Positions 8,298 through 16,871 of a stretch of 64,000 nt of DNA are shown here, piece by piece (the first letter of the stretch is position 1; the number at the start of each line of letters is the position of its first letter). The translations under genes were made by a program, and so were the position numbers. Below the pieces are notes generated by a model. It did no database searches. It was not told the origin of the DNA and saw nothing but the letters and a program-made list of their open reading frames with translations. This stretch comes from CATOSK01 sp963665735 (GTDB lineage Bacteria > Chloroflexota > Dehalococcoidia > Lucifugimonadales > UBA3495). Location of the stretch: the NCBI GenBank assembly GCA_963665735.1, contig OY762444.1, positions 744,001 to 808,000 of the forward strand, given 5' to 3'.

Positions 8298-8485
8298 AGG
8301 ACGATTGCAAAGTCGGTAGCAACAGCATTGGAAGGTATTTCAATAGTCCCTTCCCCCTTGACGGGGGAAGGTTAGAGCCTGTCCTGAGCGGCGCCGAAGG
8401 AATGGGGGTGAAATTCACGTCAGAGGAATGTAACCCCATCCCGAACACCTCCCCATCCTTGGGAAACGGACTTTGCGATCGTCCT
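8298..8485 (+). mobile_element. TIR element, copy A
   Basis: Bounded by AGGACGATTGCAAAGTC at the left and its near-complement GACTTTGCGATCGTCCT at the right; 188 bp, no coding capacity. It carries an internal palindrome (CTTCCCCC/GGGGGAAG) and the micro-insert AGCCTGTCCTGAGC...GCCGAAGG. At least seven further copies lie in the window. Confidence 0.75.
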
Positions 8486-8498
8486 GTGGGCCGGACCG

Positions 8499-8661
8499 GG
8501 ACGATCGCAAAGTCGGTAGCAACAGCATTGGAAGGTATTTCAATAGTCCATTCCCCCTTGATGGGGGAAGGTTAGGATGGGGGTGAACCTCACGTCAGAG
8601 GAATGTATTCCCATACTGAACCACCTCCCCATAGTTGGGATACGGACTTTGCAATCATCCT
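8499..8661 (+). mobile_element. TIR element, copy B
   Basis: Begins 13 bp after copy A in the same orientation, with ends GGACGATCGCAAAGTC and GACTTTGCAATCATCCT; 163 bp. It lacks the 25-bp micro-insert present in copy A, so the two copies show before/after states. Confidence 0.75.
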
Positions 8662-8951
8662 GCTCGGCCTTTCGCCGGGTCTTTCAGTCATCATTCCTCG
8701 CCCTTCCATGTCATTCTGAGCAAAGCGAAGAATCTAAAATTCTTGCCCTAGCCAACCCTGTCCCAACCATTACCTACCCACACCCCTACCCGTCATTCCC
8801 GCGAAAGCGGGAATCCACCCACCGCCGTCAATTGGCTTGACCACCCAAAACAGAACGCGGCTCTCCCCCTCCGGCCCATTTGCGCCAACCCCCGCCACAA
8901 CGTAAGATGTAAAAACCCCACCGGGCAAATCCCGACAGGAAAGCGACGGAC
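8662..8951. repeat. Repeat-filled gap before the coiled-coil gene
   Basis: Holds one TGTCATTCTGAGCAAAGCG-type repeat (about 8709-8744) and one forward REP palindrome (about 8791-8816). A candidate promoter for the next gene lies at 8880-8908. No gene was seen. Confidence 0.65.
8880..8908 (+). promoter_or_regulatory. Candidate promoter of the 603-residue coiled-coil gene
   Basis: TTGCGC (8880-8885), 17-base spacer, TAAGAT (8903-8908). The transcript would start near 8915, about 37 nt before the ATG, with AGGAAAG as ribosome-binding site. Confidence 0.45.
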
Positions 8952-10763
8952 ATGGCAGCCCCAACTGCTGGCAGCGCGCCCACCGAAGATTACCTCAGCC
9001 CCAGTTTCTTGTGCTTTTCCATGCCCGACGCCTTCAATGCCGAGGTGGTCAAGCAGGCGTTGGACGCCCGGCCCCAGGTCTCCGCCGCCGCCCGCAATCG
9101 CCTCCAGCAGATTGTCAACAGCGCCTGCACCGTCAACGGCTACCGCCGGGCCGGGTTGGCCCCGACTCCCCTGCTGCTGGAACAAGTCTCCGAGGGAGTT
9201 CAATTCCGCAACGACTTGGCCGGGGCAGTTCTGCAAGTATGGATGGAGTGCAACGAGGAAACATTGGCCCAGGTTTTGCATCAACTGGACAATCTGGAAA
9301 TCCCCACCCTGGAATCAGCCCCTTCCGACCATTCCATCCGGTTCCGCGCCGCCGATGGTTGGTGGCACGATGCCGGGGAGCGTTTCCTCGAATCATATTG
9401 CGACGGCGATGAGGACAAACGGGATGAAGGAATCCTGTTATTTGCCCTGGCGACGGGATTCCTGCAAATTGATGCCGACGATGCCGGGGATACACCCTTG
9501 GGCCAATCAACCGTGCAACAGGTACTCAGTGCCGCTTATAACGCCCTCTACCGCATGGCGGCGGACGACCCCGGTTGGGAGGACGCGGTTCCCGATTTCA
9601 TCGCCAGCCTGTCCGAGTTGCAGGAAATCAAGCTCCAGGAACGGAACCGGGCCGAAAACCTGGACAAGCAGTTATCCGACCTGCGGGACAAACACCGGGA
9701 GTTGCTGGCCTTCTTCCAATGGGACGCCCGCCAATGGACTGCCGACAACGTACCCATAGTTGAACACTTGGAAGCGGCGCAAACCCTGGCCGCCGACCTG
9801 GACGCCCTGTTGACCCGCTATGCGGCGGTGCATGAACGAGCCGCCACCGCCGCCGAAGAGTTGGAACGCTCCCGCCAGCGGGCCGAATTGCTGCCGGAAA
9901 TTCTGGAAACCGGCGGCAAACTGGACGCGCTTTTTGAGCCGGAAGACGACGGGGAAGAAACCCGGGAACCCGCCTCGCTGCCCGACGCCGGCCCCAAGGT
10001 TGACGCCGCCGCCAATTCCATCCCCGACCCCGTCGGCGACAACGATGCGCCGGCGGCTCCCCAGCCCGAAACTCCACCCGTCCCGGCCTCCGATGAAACA
10101 GCCCAGTCCGCGCCCGAAGGATTCGCGGAAATACCGCCCTGCGACATCGAAGAGCGCCTGCTCCTCCGCCTGGAAGTGGCAGAGTTGCAGCAGGAAAACG
10201 ACGACCTGGAACGAGAGGTCAAGTCCCTGGAAACCGCCCTCTTTGAGAGCCGCAGCAAGGAAGAAGGCTACTGGTACGCCCAGGCATCCCAGGACGGTCA
10301 GGACGCCTCAGCCATGCCGGAAATATCCGACGTTACCGCCGCCGTCGAGTTGGCCCGGCAACGATTTGACGGGCAGTTGATTTTCCGCCTTAACTCCGAT
10401 TCCAGCGTGGAAGGCAACCAATTCAAGTGGCCCGGCAAAATCTGGAACGCCCTGGAATGGCTGGCTACCACCTACTACGACGCCCGCACCGGCAAGACCC
10501 AGAACACCGACCTGGACGCCTCTTGCCGCCAGGCCAGCGATATGTGGTACAAGACCAGCCAGCACGAAACCACCATGACCTCCTACCGCAATTCCTACAC
10601 CACCAAGGTTGACGGGCGCACCATCTGGCTGCAAGAACACATCGGCAAAGGCACCAGCTTTGACCCCCGCCGAACCATCCGCATCGCCTTTGACTGGGAC
10701 CGGGACTTGCGAAAAGTGGTCATCGGCTACATCGGCCAGCACCAGCGCACCGCCTCCACCTGA
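8952..10763 (+). CDS. Large coiled-coil protein of unknown function with a conserved-looking C-terminal beta domain
   Basis: A 603-residue soluble protein that I do not recognise. Residues 1-210 look helical and globular. Residues 230-310 form a predicted coiled coil (ELQEIKLQERNRAENLDKQL and following heptads). Residues 330-395 are an acidic, proline-rich linker, and a second short coiled coil lies near 400-435. The C-terminal 140 residues form a mixed domain containing WPGKIWNALEWLATTYYDAR and ending RIAFDWDRDLRKVVIGYIGQH. The ending resembles a strand pair seen at the C-termini of assorted uncharacterised bacterial proteins (R-I-x-F...K-V-V-I-G-x-I-G-x-H). There is no signal peptide, membrane segment or nucleotide-binding motif. 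The ATG follows AGGAAAG by 7 nt. It stands alone between TIR elements, so context gives no clue to its job. Confidence 0.8.
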   Translation: MAAPTAGSAPTEDYLSPSFLCFSMPDAFNAEVVKQALDARPQVSAAARNRLQQIVNSACTVNGYRRAGLAPTPLLLEQVSEGVQFRNDLAGAVLQVWMECNEETLAQVLHQLDNLEIPTLESAPSDHSIRFRAADGWWHDAGERFLESYCDGDEDKRDEGILLFALATGFLQIDADDAGDTPLGQSTVQQVLSAAYNALYRMAADDPGWEDAVPDFIASLSELQEIKLQERNRAENLDKQLSDLRDKHRELLAFFQWDARQWTADNVPIVEHLEAAQTLAADLDALLTRYAAVHERAATAAEELERSRQRAELLPEILETGGKLDALFEPEDDGEETREPASLPDAGPKVDAAANSIPDPVGDNDAPAAPQPETPPVPASDETAQSAPEGFAEIPPCDIEERLLLRLEVAELQQENDDLEREVKSLETALFESRSKEEGYWYAQASQDGQDASAMPEISDVTAAVELARQRFDGQLIFRLNSDSSVEGNQFKWPGKIWNALEWLATTYYDARTGKTQNTDLDASCRQASDMWYKTSQHETTMTSYRNSYTTKVDGRTIWLQEHIGKGTSFDPRRTIRIAFDWDRDLRKVVIGYIGQHQRTAST

Positions 10764-10769
10764 TATGCC

Positions 10770-11071
10770 AGGGCGATTGCAAAGCCGGTGGGAACTGCCT
10801 CGGAAGGCGTTTCAATAGTCCCTTCCCCCTTGACGGGGGAAGGTTAGGATGGGGGTGAACCCCAACGTCATTCCCGCCCTGGGTGAAAAATCATTCCCGC
10901 CTTCAACCCGTCATTCCGGCGAAGGCCGGAATCCAGAAATCCTTGCCGGAGCGGGCGTCGGCCTTCGTTGCGTCATCGCTACCCAACCCGTAGGGGCAAC
11001 CCTTGTGGTTGCCCAGCCCCTCATCCCAAGACTATCCCCAACATAGGGCCGATGGACTTTGCAATCATCCT
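10770..11071 (+). mobile_element. TIR element, copy C, enlarged by nested repeats
   Basis: Ends AGGGCGATTGCAAAGCC and GACTTTGCAATCATCCT bound 302 bp. The interior carries the usual CTTCCCCC/GGGGGAAG palindrome plus a REP palindrome (10,909-10,936) and a TAGGGGCAACCCTTGTGG-type palindrome (about 10,990-11,013), so the extra 110-140 bp are nested insertions. Confidence 0.7.
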
Positions 11072-11092
11072 TACCTGACCTAACCCCCGCCG

Positions 11093-11122
11093 TTGACAGC
11101 CCTTCCCGGCGGATAAGATAAT
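11093..11122 (+). promoter_or_regulatory. Promoter of the DUF1800 gene
   Basis: TTGACA (11,093-11,098), 18-base spacer, GATAAT (11,117-11,122); the predicted start is about 90 nt upstream of the coding region. Confidence 0.65.
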
Positions 11123-11220
11123 CAATCCCGGCGGCCCCCGAAACCGCTCTGACAGTTGCAAACCCCTCGACCCGTTCCGGGGAATCGCCCCGCCAACCTT
11201 GCTTTTGAGGAGGCAGGTTC

Positions 11221-12624
11221 ATGGCCAACGAAGAACTGGCATTGATGGCCCACCTGATGCGCCGCGCCGGTTTCGGCGCCACCCGCGAAGAACTGGAGTA
11301 CCGCATCCAACAGGGCTACGAAACCACCGTTGAGGAACTGCTGAACCCGGAGTCGCAAGAGCCGTCCGACCGGCTGGAGTTTCTCCGCTACCACCCCGGT
11401 TTTTGGAAGCCGGTTACCTCCCCCGGCATGGGTGCCGCCACCTGGCTGAACGACATGATTAACACCCAGCGCGTCCTCCAGGAAAAAATGGCCCTTTTCT
11501 GGCACCAGGTCTTTGCCACCGGCCAGTCCAAGGTTGACCACTGGCACGAAATCCAGAACCAGATTGATATGTTCCGCGACCTGGGCATGGGCGACTACCG
11601 CCAACTGCTGGTGGAACTCGCCAAAAACCCGGCCATGATTTACTGGCTGGACAACTGCGACAACCACGCCTACGCCGTCAACGAAAACTGGGGCCGCGAA
11701 CTGCTGGAGTTGTTCAGCATGGGCGTGGGCAACTACACCGAGGACGACGTGCGGGAATGTTCCCGCGCCTTTACCGGCTGGACTTTCTCGCCCAACATTC
11801 CCCGCAACACCTACGGCCGCTACGACTGGCGGTTTGAGTACCGGGCAGAAGACCACGACGAAGACGACAAGACCTTCCTCGGCGAAACCGGCAATTTCAA
11901 CGGCGACGACATCATAGACATCGTTTGCCGGCAGCCGGCCACTGCCCGGTTCATCGCCCGCCACCTTTACAACTTCTTCGTCGCCGACGAACCCCAGGTT
12001 CCCGCTTGGTCGGTGACGCCGCCCCGGGAACCGGAGGTCATCGAAACCCTGGCCCAAACCTACTTCGATTCCAACTACAACATCACCGCCATGCTGCGGA
12101 CGCTATTGCTGTCCGACTCTTTCAAGAACGCCCGGTTCTCCAAAATCAAGAGTCCGGCGGAAATGGTGGTCGGCACGTTGCGGTTCGTCGGCGGTTTCGA
12201 GTTTCCCGCCCCCGGCATCGGCAATCTTTCCAAGCAGGCCGGCTACATGGGCCAGGAACTGCTCAACCCGCCCAGCGTCGAGGGCTGGCACACCGGCGCC
12301 GAGTGGATTAACAGCGGCACCCTGATGAAACGGGTCAACTTCGCCGCCGACATGGTGGGCGACCTGACCCGGCCCGGCGTCCAGTCCATCGTCCAACGGG
12401 TGCGGGCGCGCGGCGACCTCGGCCCCGATGGTTTCGTGGACGCCTGCCTGGACCTGATGGGGCCGCTGCAAGTCAACGAAGAGACCCGCGGCCAGTTGGT
12501 AGGCCACGCCGCCGAGTCGGGAACCCTGTCCTGGCAATCCCAAAACCGCATCGAAGAATCATCCCAACGGGTAGCCGAAATGCTCCAACTAATAGTGGCA
12601 ACCCGCGAATTTCAATACGCCTAG
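11221..12624 (+). CDS. DUF1800 family protein
   Basis: A 467-residue protein of the DUF1800 family, which is abundant in Planctomycetes, Chloroflexi and other environmental bacteria and nearly always paired with DUF1501. Its function is not established. Diagnostic stretches are HLMRRAGFGATREELE at the N-terminus, WLNDMINTQRVLQEKMALFW, MIYWLDNCDNHAYAVNENWG followed by RELLELFSMGVGNYTEDDV, and the C-terminal GQELLNPPSVEGWHTGAEW. Many homologues carry a Tat or Sec signal, but here translation starts directly with the domain, so a cytoplasmic location is likely. The ATG follows GAGGAGG. DUF1501 follows 200 bp downstream across a repeat, which suggests joint expression. Confidence 0.92.
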   Translation: MANEELALMAHLMRRAGFGATREELEYRIQQGYETTVEELLNPESQEPSDRLEFLRYHPGFWKPVTSPGMGAATWLNDMINTQRVLQEKMALFWHQVFATGQSKVDHWHEIQNQIDMFRDLGMGDYRQLLVELAKNPAMIYWLDNCDNHAYAVNENWGRELLELFSMGVGNYTEDDVRECSRAFTGWTFSPNIPRNTYGRYDWRFEYRAEDHDEDDKTFLGETGNFNGDDIIDIVCRQPATARFIARHLYNFFVADEPQVPAWSVTPPREPEVIETLAQTYFDSNYNITAMLRTLLLSDSFKNARFSKIKSPAEMVVGTLRFVGGFEFPAPGIGNLSKQAGYMGQELLNPPSVEGWHTGAEWINSGTLMKRVNFAADMVGDLTRPGVQSIVQRVRARGDLGPDGFVDACLDLMGPLQVNEETRGQLVGHAAESGTLSWQSQNRIEESSQRVAEMLQLIVATREFQYA

Positions 12625-12647
12625 CAGTCCATCAGCTTGGGACTGAT

Positions 12648-12766
12648 GAGTCAAACGGCAGTCCGTTCGTGGTGAGCTTGTCGAACCATGAACGGACGGC
12701 CCTGCCAATGAGTCAAACGGCAGTCCGTTCGTGGTGAGCTTGTCGAACCATGAACGGACTGCCCTG
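12648..12766. repeat. Two tandem 60-bp units
   Basis: A unit beginning TGAGTCAAACGGCAGTCCGT and containing the palindrome GTTCGTGGTGAGCTTGTCGA...ATGAACGGAC occurs twice, period 60 bp, between the DUF1800 and DUF1501 genes. Related single copies are near 15.6, 27.3, 33.85 and 36.3 kb. Confidence 0.8.
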
Positions 12767-12826
12767 GATGAGAAAACTCCGGGCGAACGGGAAAATTGAC
12801 CATCCTTTCGTAAAGAGGAGGGAACC

Positions 12827-13966
12827 GTGACCAGCAACAAAAAAGACCCGGTTCTGGTGGTGCTCCAACTTTCCGGCGGCAACGACTACCTGAACACCGT
12901 CATCCCCCGCGACGACCCCATCTACCGCGACAGCCGCCCCGTGGTCGGCATCCCCGAAGACCGGATATTGCCCCTGAACGAACAAATCGGTTTCCATCCC
13001 ACGATGGGGCCGGTCAAAGACCTTTACGACCAGGGCAGCGTCGCCATCATCCACGGCGTCGGCTACCCCAACTCTCCCCGTTCCCATTTCCGGTCTATGG
13101 ACATCTGGCACACCTGCGAACCGGACACGATGGGCACCGAGGGTTGGCTGGGCCTCGCCACCCGCGACCTTGACCCCCGCAAGGAAAACGTCGTCACCAC
13201 CGTCAGCTTTGGCCCGGCCATGTTCCGCGCCGTCGCCGTCCCCGGCGTGCCGGTGGCCTGCGTGGACAACCTGGAAAGCTACGGTCTCTTGACCGGCATT
13301 TCCGGCCAGGAACAGCGGGCCAAAATCCTCAACCGCTTTACCCAGATGTACACCCCCACCATCGGCAGCGACTTTGTCATGGACTACCTGGGCGACACCG
13401 GCCTGGAAGCCATGCTGGGGGCCGACATCCTCAAAGTCGCCCCCCGGCAATACAGTTCCAACGTGGAATACGCCGACACCACCATCGCCCAGAAACTCAA
13501 GGGCATCGCCCAGATTCACCTGGCCGAAGTGGGAACCCGCATTTTCTACTGCGACCACGGCAGTTTTGACTCCCACGCCAACCAGTTGGGGATGCACTCC
13601 CAGCTTTGGGCCGACGTTTCCAACGCCATCGGCGACTTTTTCGCCGACCTGCGGGAGCATGACGCCGCCGACAACGTGGTAATGCTGCTGTTTTCCGAGT
13701 TTGGCCGCCGGGTCAGGGACAACGGCTCCGGCACCGACCACGGCGCGGCCGGCCCCGCTTTCGCCATCGGCAACCCGGTGCAGGGCGGCGAATACGGCGA
13801 GTATCCCTCCCGCAAGGCCGAAGACCTTACCCAGGGAGACCTGGCCCCCAACCTGGATTTCCGCGGCCTCTATTCCACCGTCCTGGAGGACTGGCTCGGC
13901 TTGGACGCCGTTCCCATCGTCAAGGGCAACTTCGAGAAACCTCGTTTCTTCGCCGGGATCCAGTAG
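12827..13966 (+). CDS. DUF1501 family protein
   Basis: A 379-residue member of the DUF1501 family (alkaline-phosphatase/sulfatase-like superfamily, function unproven). It shows LVVLQLSGGNDYLNTVIP near the N-terminus, GFHPTMGPVKDLYDQGSVAI, NSPRSHFRSMDIWHT, and VVMLLFSEFGRRVRDNGSGT followed by DHGAAGPAFAIG at the C-terminal side. These include the metal-ligand-like Asp/His residues of the superfamily. The start is GTG at 12,827, seven nt after GAGGAGGG. The Tat signal typical of relatives is absent, as in its DUF1800 neighbour. It forms a functional pair with the upstream gene; an NHL-propeller protein follows on the same strand. Confidence 0.92.
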   Translation: MTSNKKDPVLVVLQLSGGNDYLNTVIPRDDPIYRDSRPVVGIPEDRILPLNEQIGFHPTMGPVKDLYDQGSVAIIHGVGYPNSPRSHFRSMDIWHTCEPDTMGTEGWLGLATRDLDPRKENVVTTVSFGPAMFRAVAVPGVPVACVDNLESYGLLTGISGQEQRAKILNRFTQMYTPTIGSDFVMDYLGDTGLEAMLGADILKVAPRQYSSNVEYADTTIAQKLKGIAQIHLAEVGTRIFYCDHGSFDSHANQLGMHSQLWADVSNAIGDFFADLREHDAADNVVMLLFSEFGRRVRDNGSGTDHGAAGPAFAIGNPVQGGEYGEYPSRKAEDLTQGDLAPNLDFRGLYSTVLEDWLGLDAVPIVKGNFEKPRFFAGIQ

Positions 13967-14159
13967 TCCGTCAACGGCGAATCTATGGCTAACCGCACAA
14001 ACCCGTCATACCGGCGTAGGCCGGTATCCAGGACTCCTTGCCTTTGGGGACGCTGTTCTGTCCCTGGCCCTTCCGTCTTCCGCCGGAATGACGGCAAAGG
14101 GCGGAAATAACTATGGCGGGTGACACCATTAAATTACTAGCCGCCGTCAGGAGCAAAAC
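13967..14159. repeat. Short gap with an imperfect REP palindrome
   Basis: A variant REP (GTCATACCGGCGTAGGCCGG...) at about 14,004-14,033 and a half copy in opposite orientation near 14,075-14,094. AGGAGC precedes the next start codon. Confidence 0.6.
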
Positions 14160-15209
14160 ATGGTTACTCAACTGGTAGCCGGCAGGGTCTATGATTACAG
14201 CCGCACCGTGGGACGGGGCGCCGTCTCCGGGGCCGGTTTCAACTCCCCGGTGGACGTGGCCCTGGGCGATGGCGAACAGGTTTACGTCCTTAACCGCGGG
14301 TGGGAGTTCGTTACCAACGTCCCTTGGAATCGCACCGCCCGGGGAACGCGGGTCAGCCTCATAACCATCGGCGACGAAATTGACGACGAAGAATTTGTCA
14401 ACGAATTCGGCAAGTACGGCGACGGCCCCGGAGAACTCATCTGGCCGGCCGGCATCGCCCTTGACTCCCAGGAACGGGTTTACGTCACCGACGAGTGGCT
14501 GAACCGGGTCAGCGTCTTTTCCGGCGACGGGGATTTCCTTCACGCCTGGGGTTCCACCGGCCCCAACCCCGGCCAGCTTGACGGCCCCAGCGGGATTGTC
14601 TTTGACCCCCAGGACAACCTTTATCTGGTGGACAGCCGCAACCACCGGGTACAGGTCTTTTCCGCCGACGGAGCGTTGCAGGCTGCCTGGGGAAAACTCG
14701 GCTCCGGCGATGGAGAGTTCAACGCCCCGTGGGGCATAACCCTGGACGCCGACGGTTATGTTTACGTCAGCGACCACAAGAACAGCCGCGTCCAGAAATT
14801 CACCCCCGGCGGAGAGTTCGTCGCCCAATTCGGCGCGCCTGGAACGGGCCGGGGACAGTTGCAGCGCCCCGCCGGGGTAGCCGTGGACCCTGACGGCGAC
14901 CTTTACGTTTGCGATTGGGCCAACGACCGGGTGCAGCTTTTCGCCCCCGATGGCCGGTTTGTCACCGGCTTTACCGGCGACGCCCAGCAGTTGAGCCGGT
15001 GGGCCAGGCAGGTGGTGGACGTTAGCCCCGACACCGTTAAACGCCGCCGGGAAGTCCGCAGCCTGGAACCGGAATGGCGGCTGGCCCTGCCCCGTGGCGT
15101 AACCTTTGACCACCGCCGCAGCCGTGTCCTGATAGCCGACACCCAGCGCAATCGCCTGCAAATCTACAACAAACTCCGGGACTACGCCGAACCCCAGCGC
15201 AACATTTAG
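14160..15209 (+). CDS. NHL-repeat beta-propeller protein
   Basis: A 349-residue protein made almost wholly of about six NHL repeats. Examples are WPAGIALDSQERVYVTDEWL, LDGPSGIVFDPQDNLYLVDS, FNAPWGITLDADGYVYVSDH, LQRPAGVAVDPDGDLYVCDW and a final LPRGVTFDHRRSRVLIAD. Each repeat ends with an N-R-V-x-V/L-F-like strand, as expected for a closed propeller. NHL propellers serve as binding scaffolds or, in a few cases, as lyases; no catalytic signature is visible. There is no signal peptide, so a cytoplasmic binding role is likely. The ATG is 8 nt after AGGAGC. It follows DUF1501 on the same strand and may belong to the same functional group. Confidence 0.9.
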   Translation: MVTQLVAGRVYDYSRTVGRGAVSGAGFNSPVDVALGDGEQVYVLNRGWEFVTNVPWNRTARGTRVSLITIGDEIDDEEFVNEFGKYGDGPGELIWPAGIALDSQERVYVTDEWLNRVSVFSGDGDFLHAWGSTGPNPGQLDGPSGIVFDPQDNLYLVDSRNHRVQVFSADGALQAAWGKLGSGDGEFNAPWGITLDADGYVYVSDHKNSRVQKFTPGGEFVAQFGAPGTGRGQLQRPAGVAVDPDGDLYVCDWANDRVQLFAPDGRFVTGFTGDAQQLSRWARQVVDVSPDTVKRRREVRSLEPEWRLALPRGVTFDHRRSRVLIADTQRNRLQIYNKLRDYAEPQRNI

Positions 15210-15732
15210 GGCGTGTCGTCAATTTCCAAACTCGTCATTCCCGCCACCCTACCGTCATTCCCGTCACCCGACCGTCATTCCCGCGAAAGCGGGAATCCAC
15301 AACCGGCGCTCTTAGAGGATGTGCGATAACTCCCCTCCCCCTGGTCAGGACGATTGCAAAGTCGGTAGTAACAGCATTGGGAGGTATTTCAATAGTCCCC
15401 TCCCCCTACCAGGGGGAGGGTTAGGGAGGGGGTGGATTCCCATCGGGAAAAGAGCGAATAAGGGCCTTTCCACCCGTCTCCCCTTTTGTGAAGGGGGATT
15501 AAGCGATTCCCTCGATGTCTCCCTGTTCACGTTCCTGGCAGGTGAAAAACCTTGAAAGAATGATGGATTTCCCCGTTCGCCCTGAGCTTGTCGAAGGGCC
15601 GCCCTTTCGCGGTTCGACCAACTCACCATGAACGGACTCCCGGCTTGCCCAACAATCCAAAGTTGATTGGCCACAATCTCCCCCTTTGTAAAGGGGGCCA
15701 AATTTTCAACGCGGGGGATTTTTTCCAGCGCC
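15210..15732. repeat. Repeat-filled gap including a truncated TIR element
   Basis: Contains a REP palindrome (about 15,271-15,297), the left 80 bp of a TIR element beginning AGGACGATTGCAAAGTC at 15,347 without a right end, a CCCTCCCCC-type palindrome, a GTTCGCCCTGAGCTTGTCG repeat (about 15,573) and CTCCCCCTTTGTAAAGGGGG (about 15,679-15,698). No gene was seen except the start of the next small ORF. Confidence 0.65.
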
Positions 15733-16065
15733 ATGATTGACCGCCAACATGAAGATGAATACATCCAATCCGCGGCGGACAATCCCTATATGCGCTGCTC
15801 CCAAGCCCCGCCGGAAATCCTGCAAGCCGCCTCCTACGCCGGTGACGAACCCACCCCCTTCTTGAAGGCATACTTCACCGCCGGACATTCCCAATGGCTG
15901 GCCCAGACCTACGGCGCGCCCGCCTCGGCCTTCGAGGAAGAGCGCATCCAACGCGCCGTAATCGTCCTGTGGATTCGCGCCTGTGACCTCTACACCAGCC
16001 AACAATACCAACGCCCCGACCCCCAATGGGAACAGCTTTTCTTCTCCGACGAAGGCCTGTACTAG
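15733..16065 (+). CDS. Small hypothetical protein
   Basis: An open frame of 110 residues from the ATG at 15,733 (MIDRQHEDEYIQSAADNP...). The in-frame extension back to 15,667 crosses a repeat and is discounted. The protein is soluble, acidic and rich in Tyr/Gln, with a likely amphipathic helix EERIQRAVIVLWIRACDLY and the end WEQLFFSDEGLY. I do not recognise it. No clear Shine-Dalgarno precedes the ATG. Codon composition resembles real genes nearby and the rest of the surrounding sequence is repeat, so it is probably genuine but its function is unknown. Confidence 0.5.
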   Translation: MIDRQHEDEYIQSAADNPYMRCSQAPPEILQAASYAGDEPTPFLKAYFTAGHSQWLAQTYGAPASAFEEERIQRAVIVLWIRACDLYTSQQYQRPDPQWEQLFFSDEGLY

Positions 16066-16108
16066 AGGGTGTCGTCAATTTCATCGGCGGGCATTCCCAC
16101 AATCTACC

Positions 16109-16660
16109 GTCATCCCCGCGCCCCAACCGTCATTCCCGCGAAAGCCGGAATCCAGGAATCTCCCCAAAAAGCGACATTGCGGGAATTGGTACTTCCGGCT
16201 CCCCGACTCGGATGAAGGACTGTAACAGAGGGCATTCCCACAATCTACCGTCATTCCCGCGCCCCAACCGTCATTCCCGCGAAAGCGGGAATCCACCTCC
16301 TTCGCCCAAACATCATTCCCACGCCCCCACCGTCATTCCGGCGAAAGCCGGAATCCAGGAATCTCCCCATTCATCGGTGGGCATTCCCCCGTCCCCAACC
16401 GTCATTCCCGCGAAAGCGGGAATCCACCTCCTTCGCCCAACCGCCATTCCCGCACCCCAACCCGTCATTCCGGCGAAAGCCGGAATCCAGGAATCCTCCC
16501 CAAATGCCACATTCCGGGGATTGGCACTTCCGGCCCCCCGAATCGCATGAAGGGCTGTAATAGAGAGCATTCCCCCAATCTACCGTCATTCCCGCGAAAG
16601 CGGGAATCCACCTCCTTAGCCCAAACATCATTCCCACGCCCCCAACCGTCATTCCGTGGA
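16109..16660 (+). repeat. Cluster of about eight forward REP palindromes
   Basis: The palindromes ATTCCCGC/GCGGGAAT and ATTCCGGC/GCCGGAAT, each in the context GTCATTCC...GGAATCCA, recur in one orientation with short spacers (for example near 16,130, 16,268, 16,330, 16,400, 16,466 and 16,586). A 60-70-bp flank (CATTGCGGGAATTGGTACTT and a diverged form) also repeats. The open frames across it are by-products. Confidence 0.85.
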
Positions 16661-16871
16661 TTGGGATTCCGGCCCCCCAATTCGCGGGAATGACCAAAAC
16701 GGATACGCGGATACTTCCATTTTTTGATTGGACGACAACCCTTAACCCCTCCCGTCGCGCCGCCCATGACCGCCCAATAGTGCATGGAAAAGAAAATTCT
16801 GCTACATTCCCCAGGGGAAAATCCCCTTCCCCCCAAGAAAACCTAACCGACAACCAAGGAGGTCTCTACCA

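Noticed and set aside
16026..16550. Long open frames on both strands through the 16-kb REP cluster
   Set aside because: They are translations of the REP palindromes (recurring SFPRKRES / FRGNDG-type peptides), with no ribosome-binding site; such frames are open wherever the repeat is dense.
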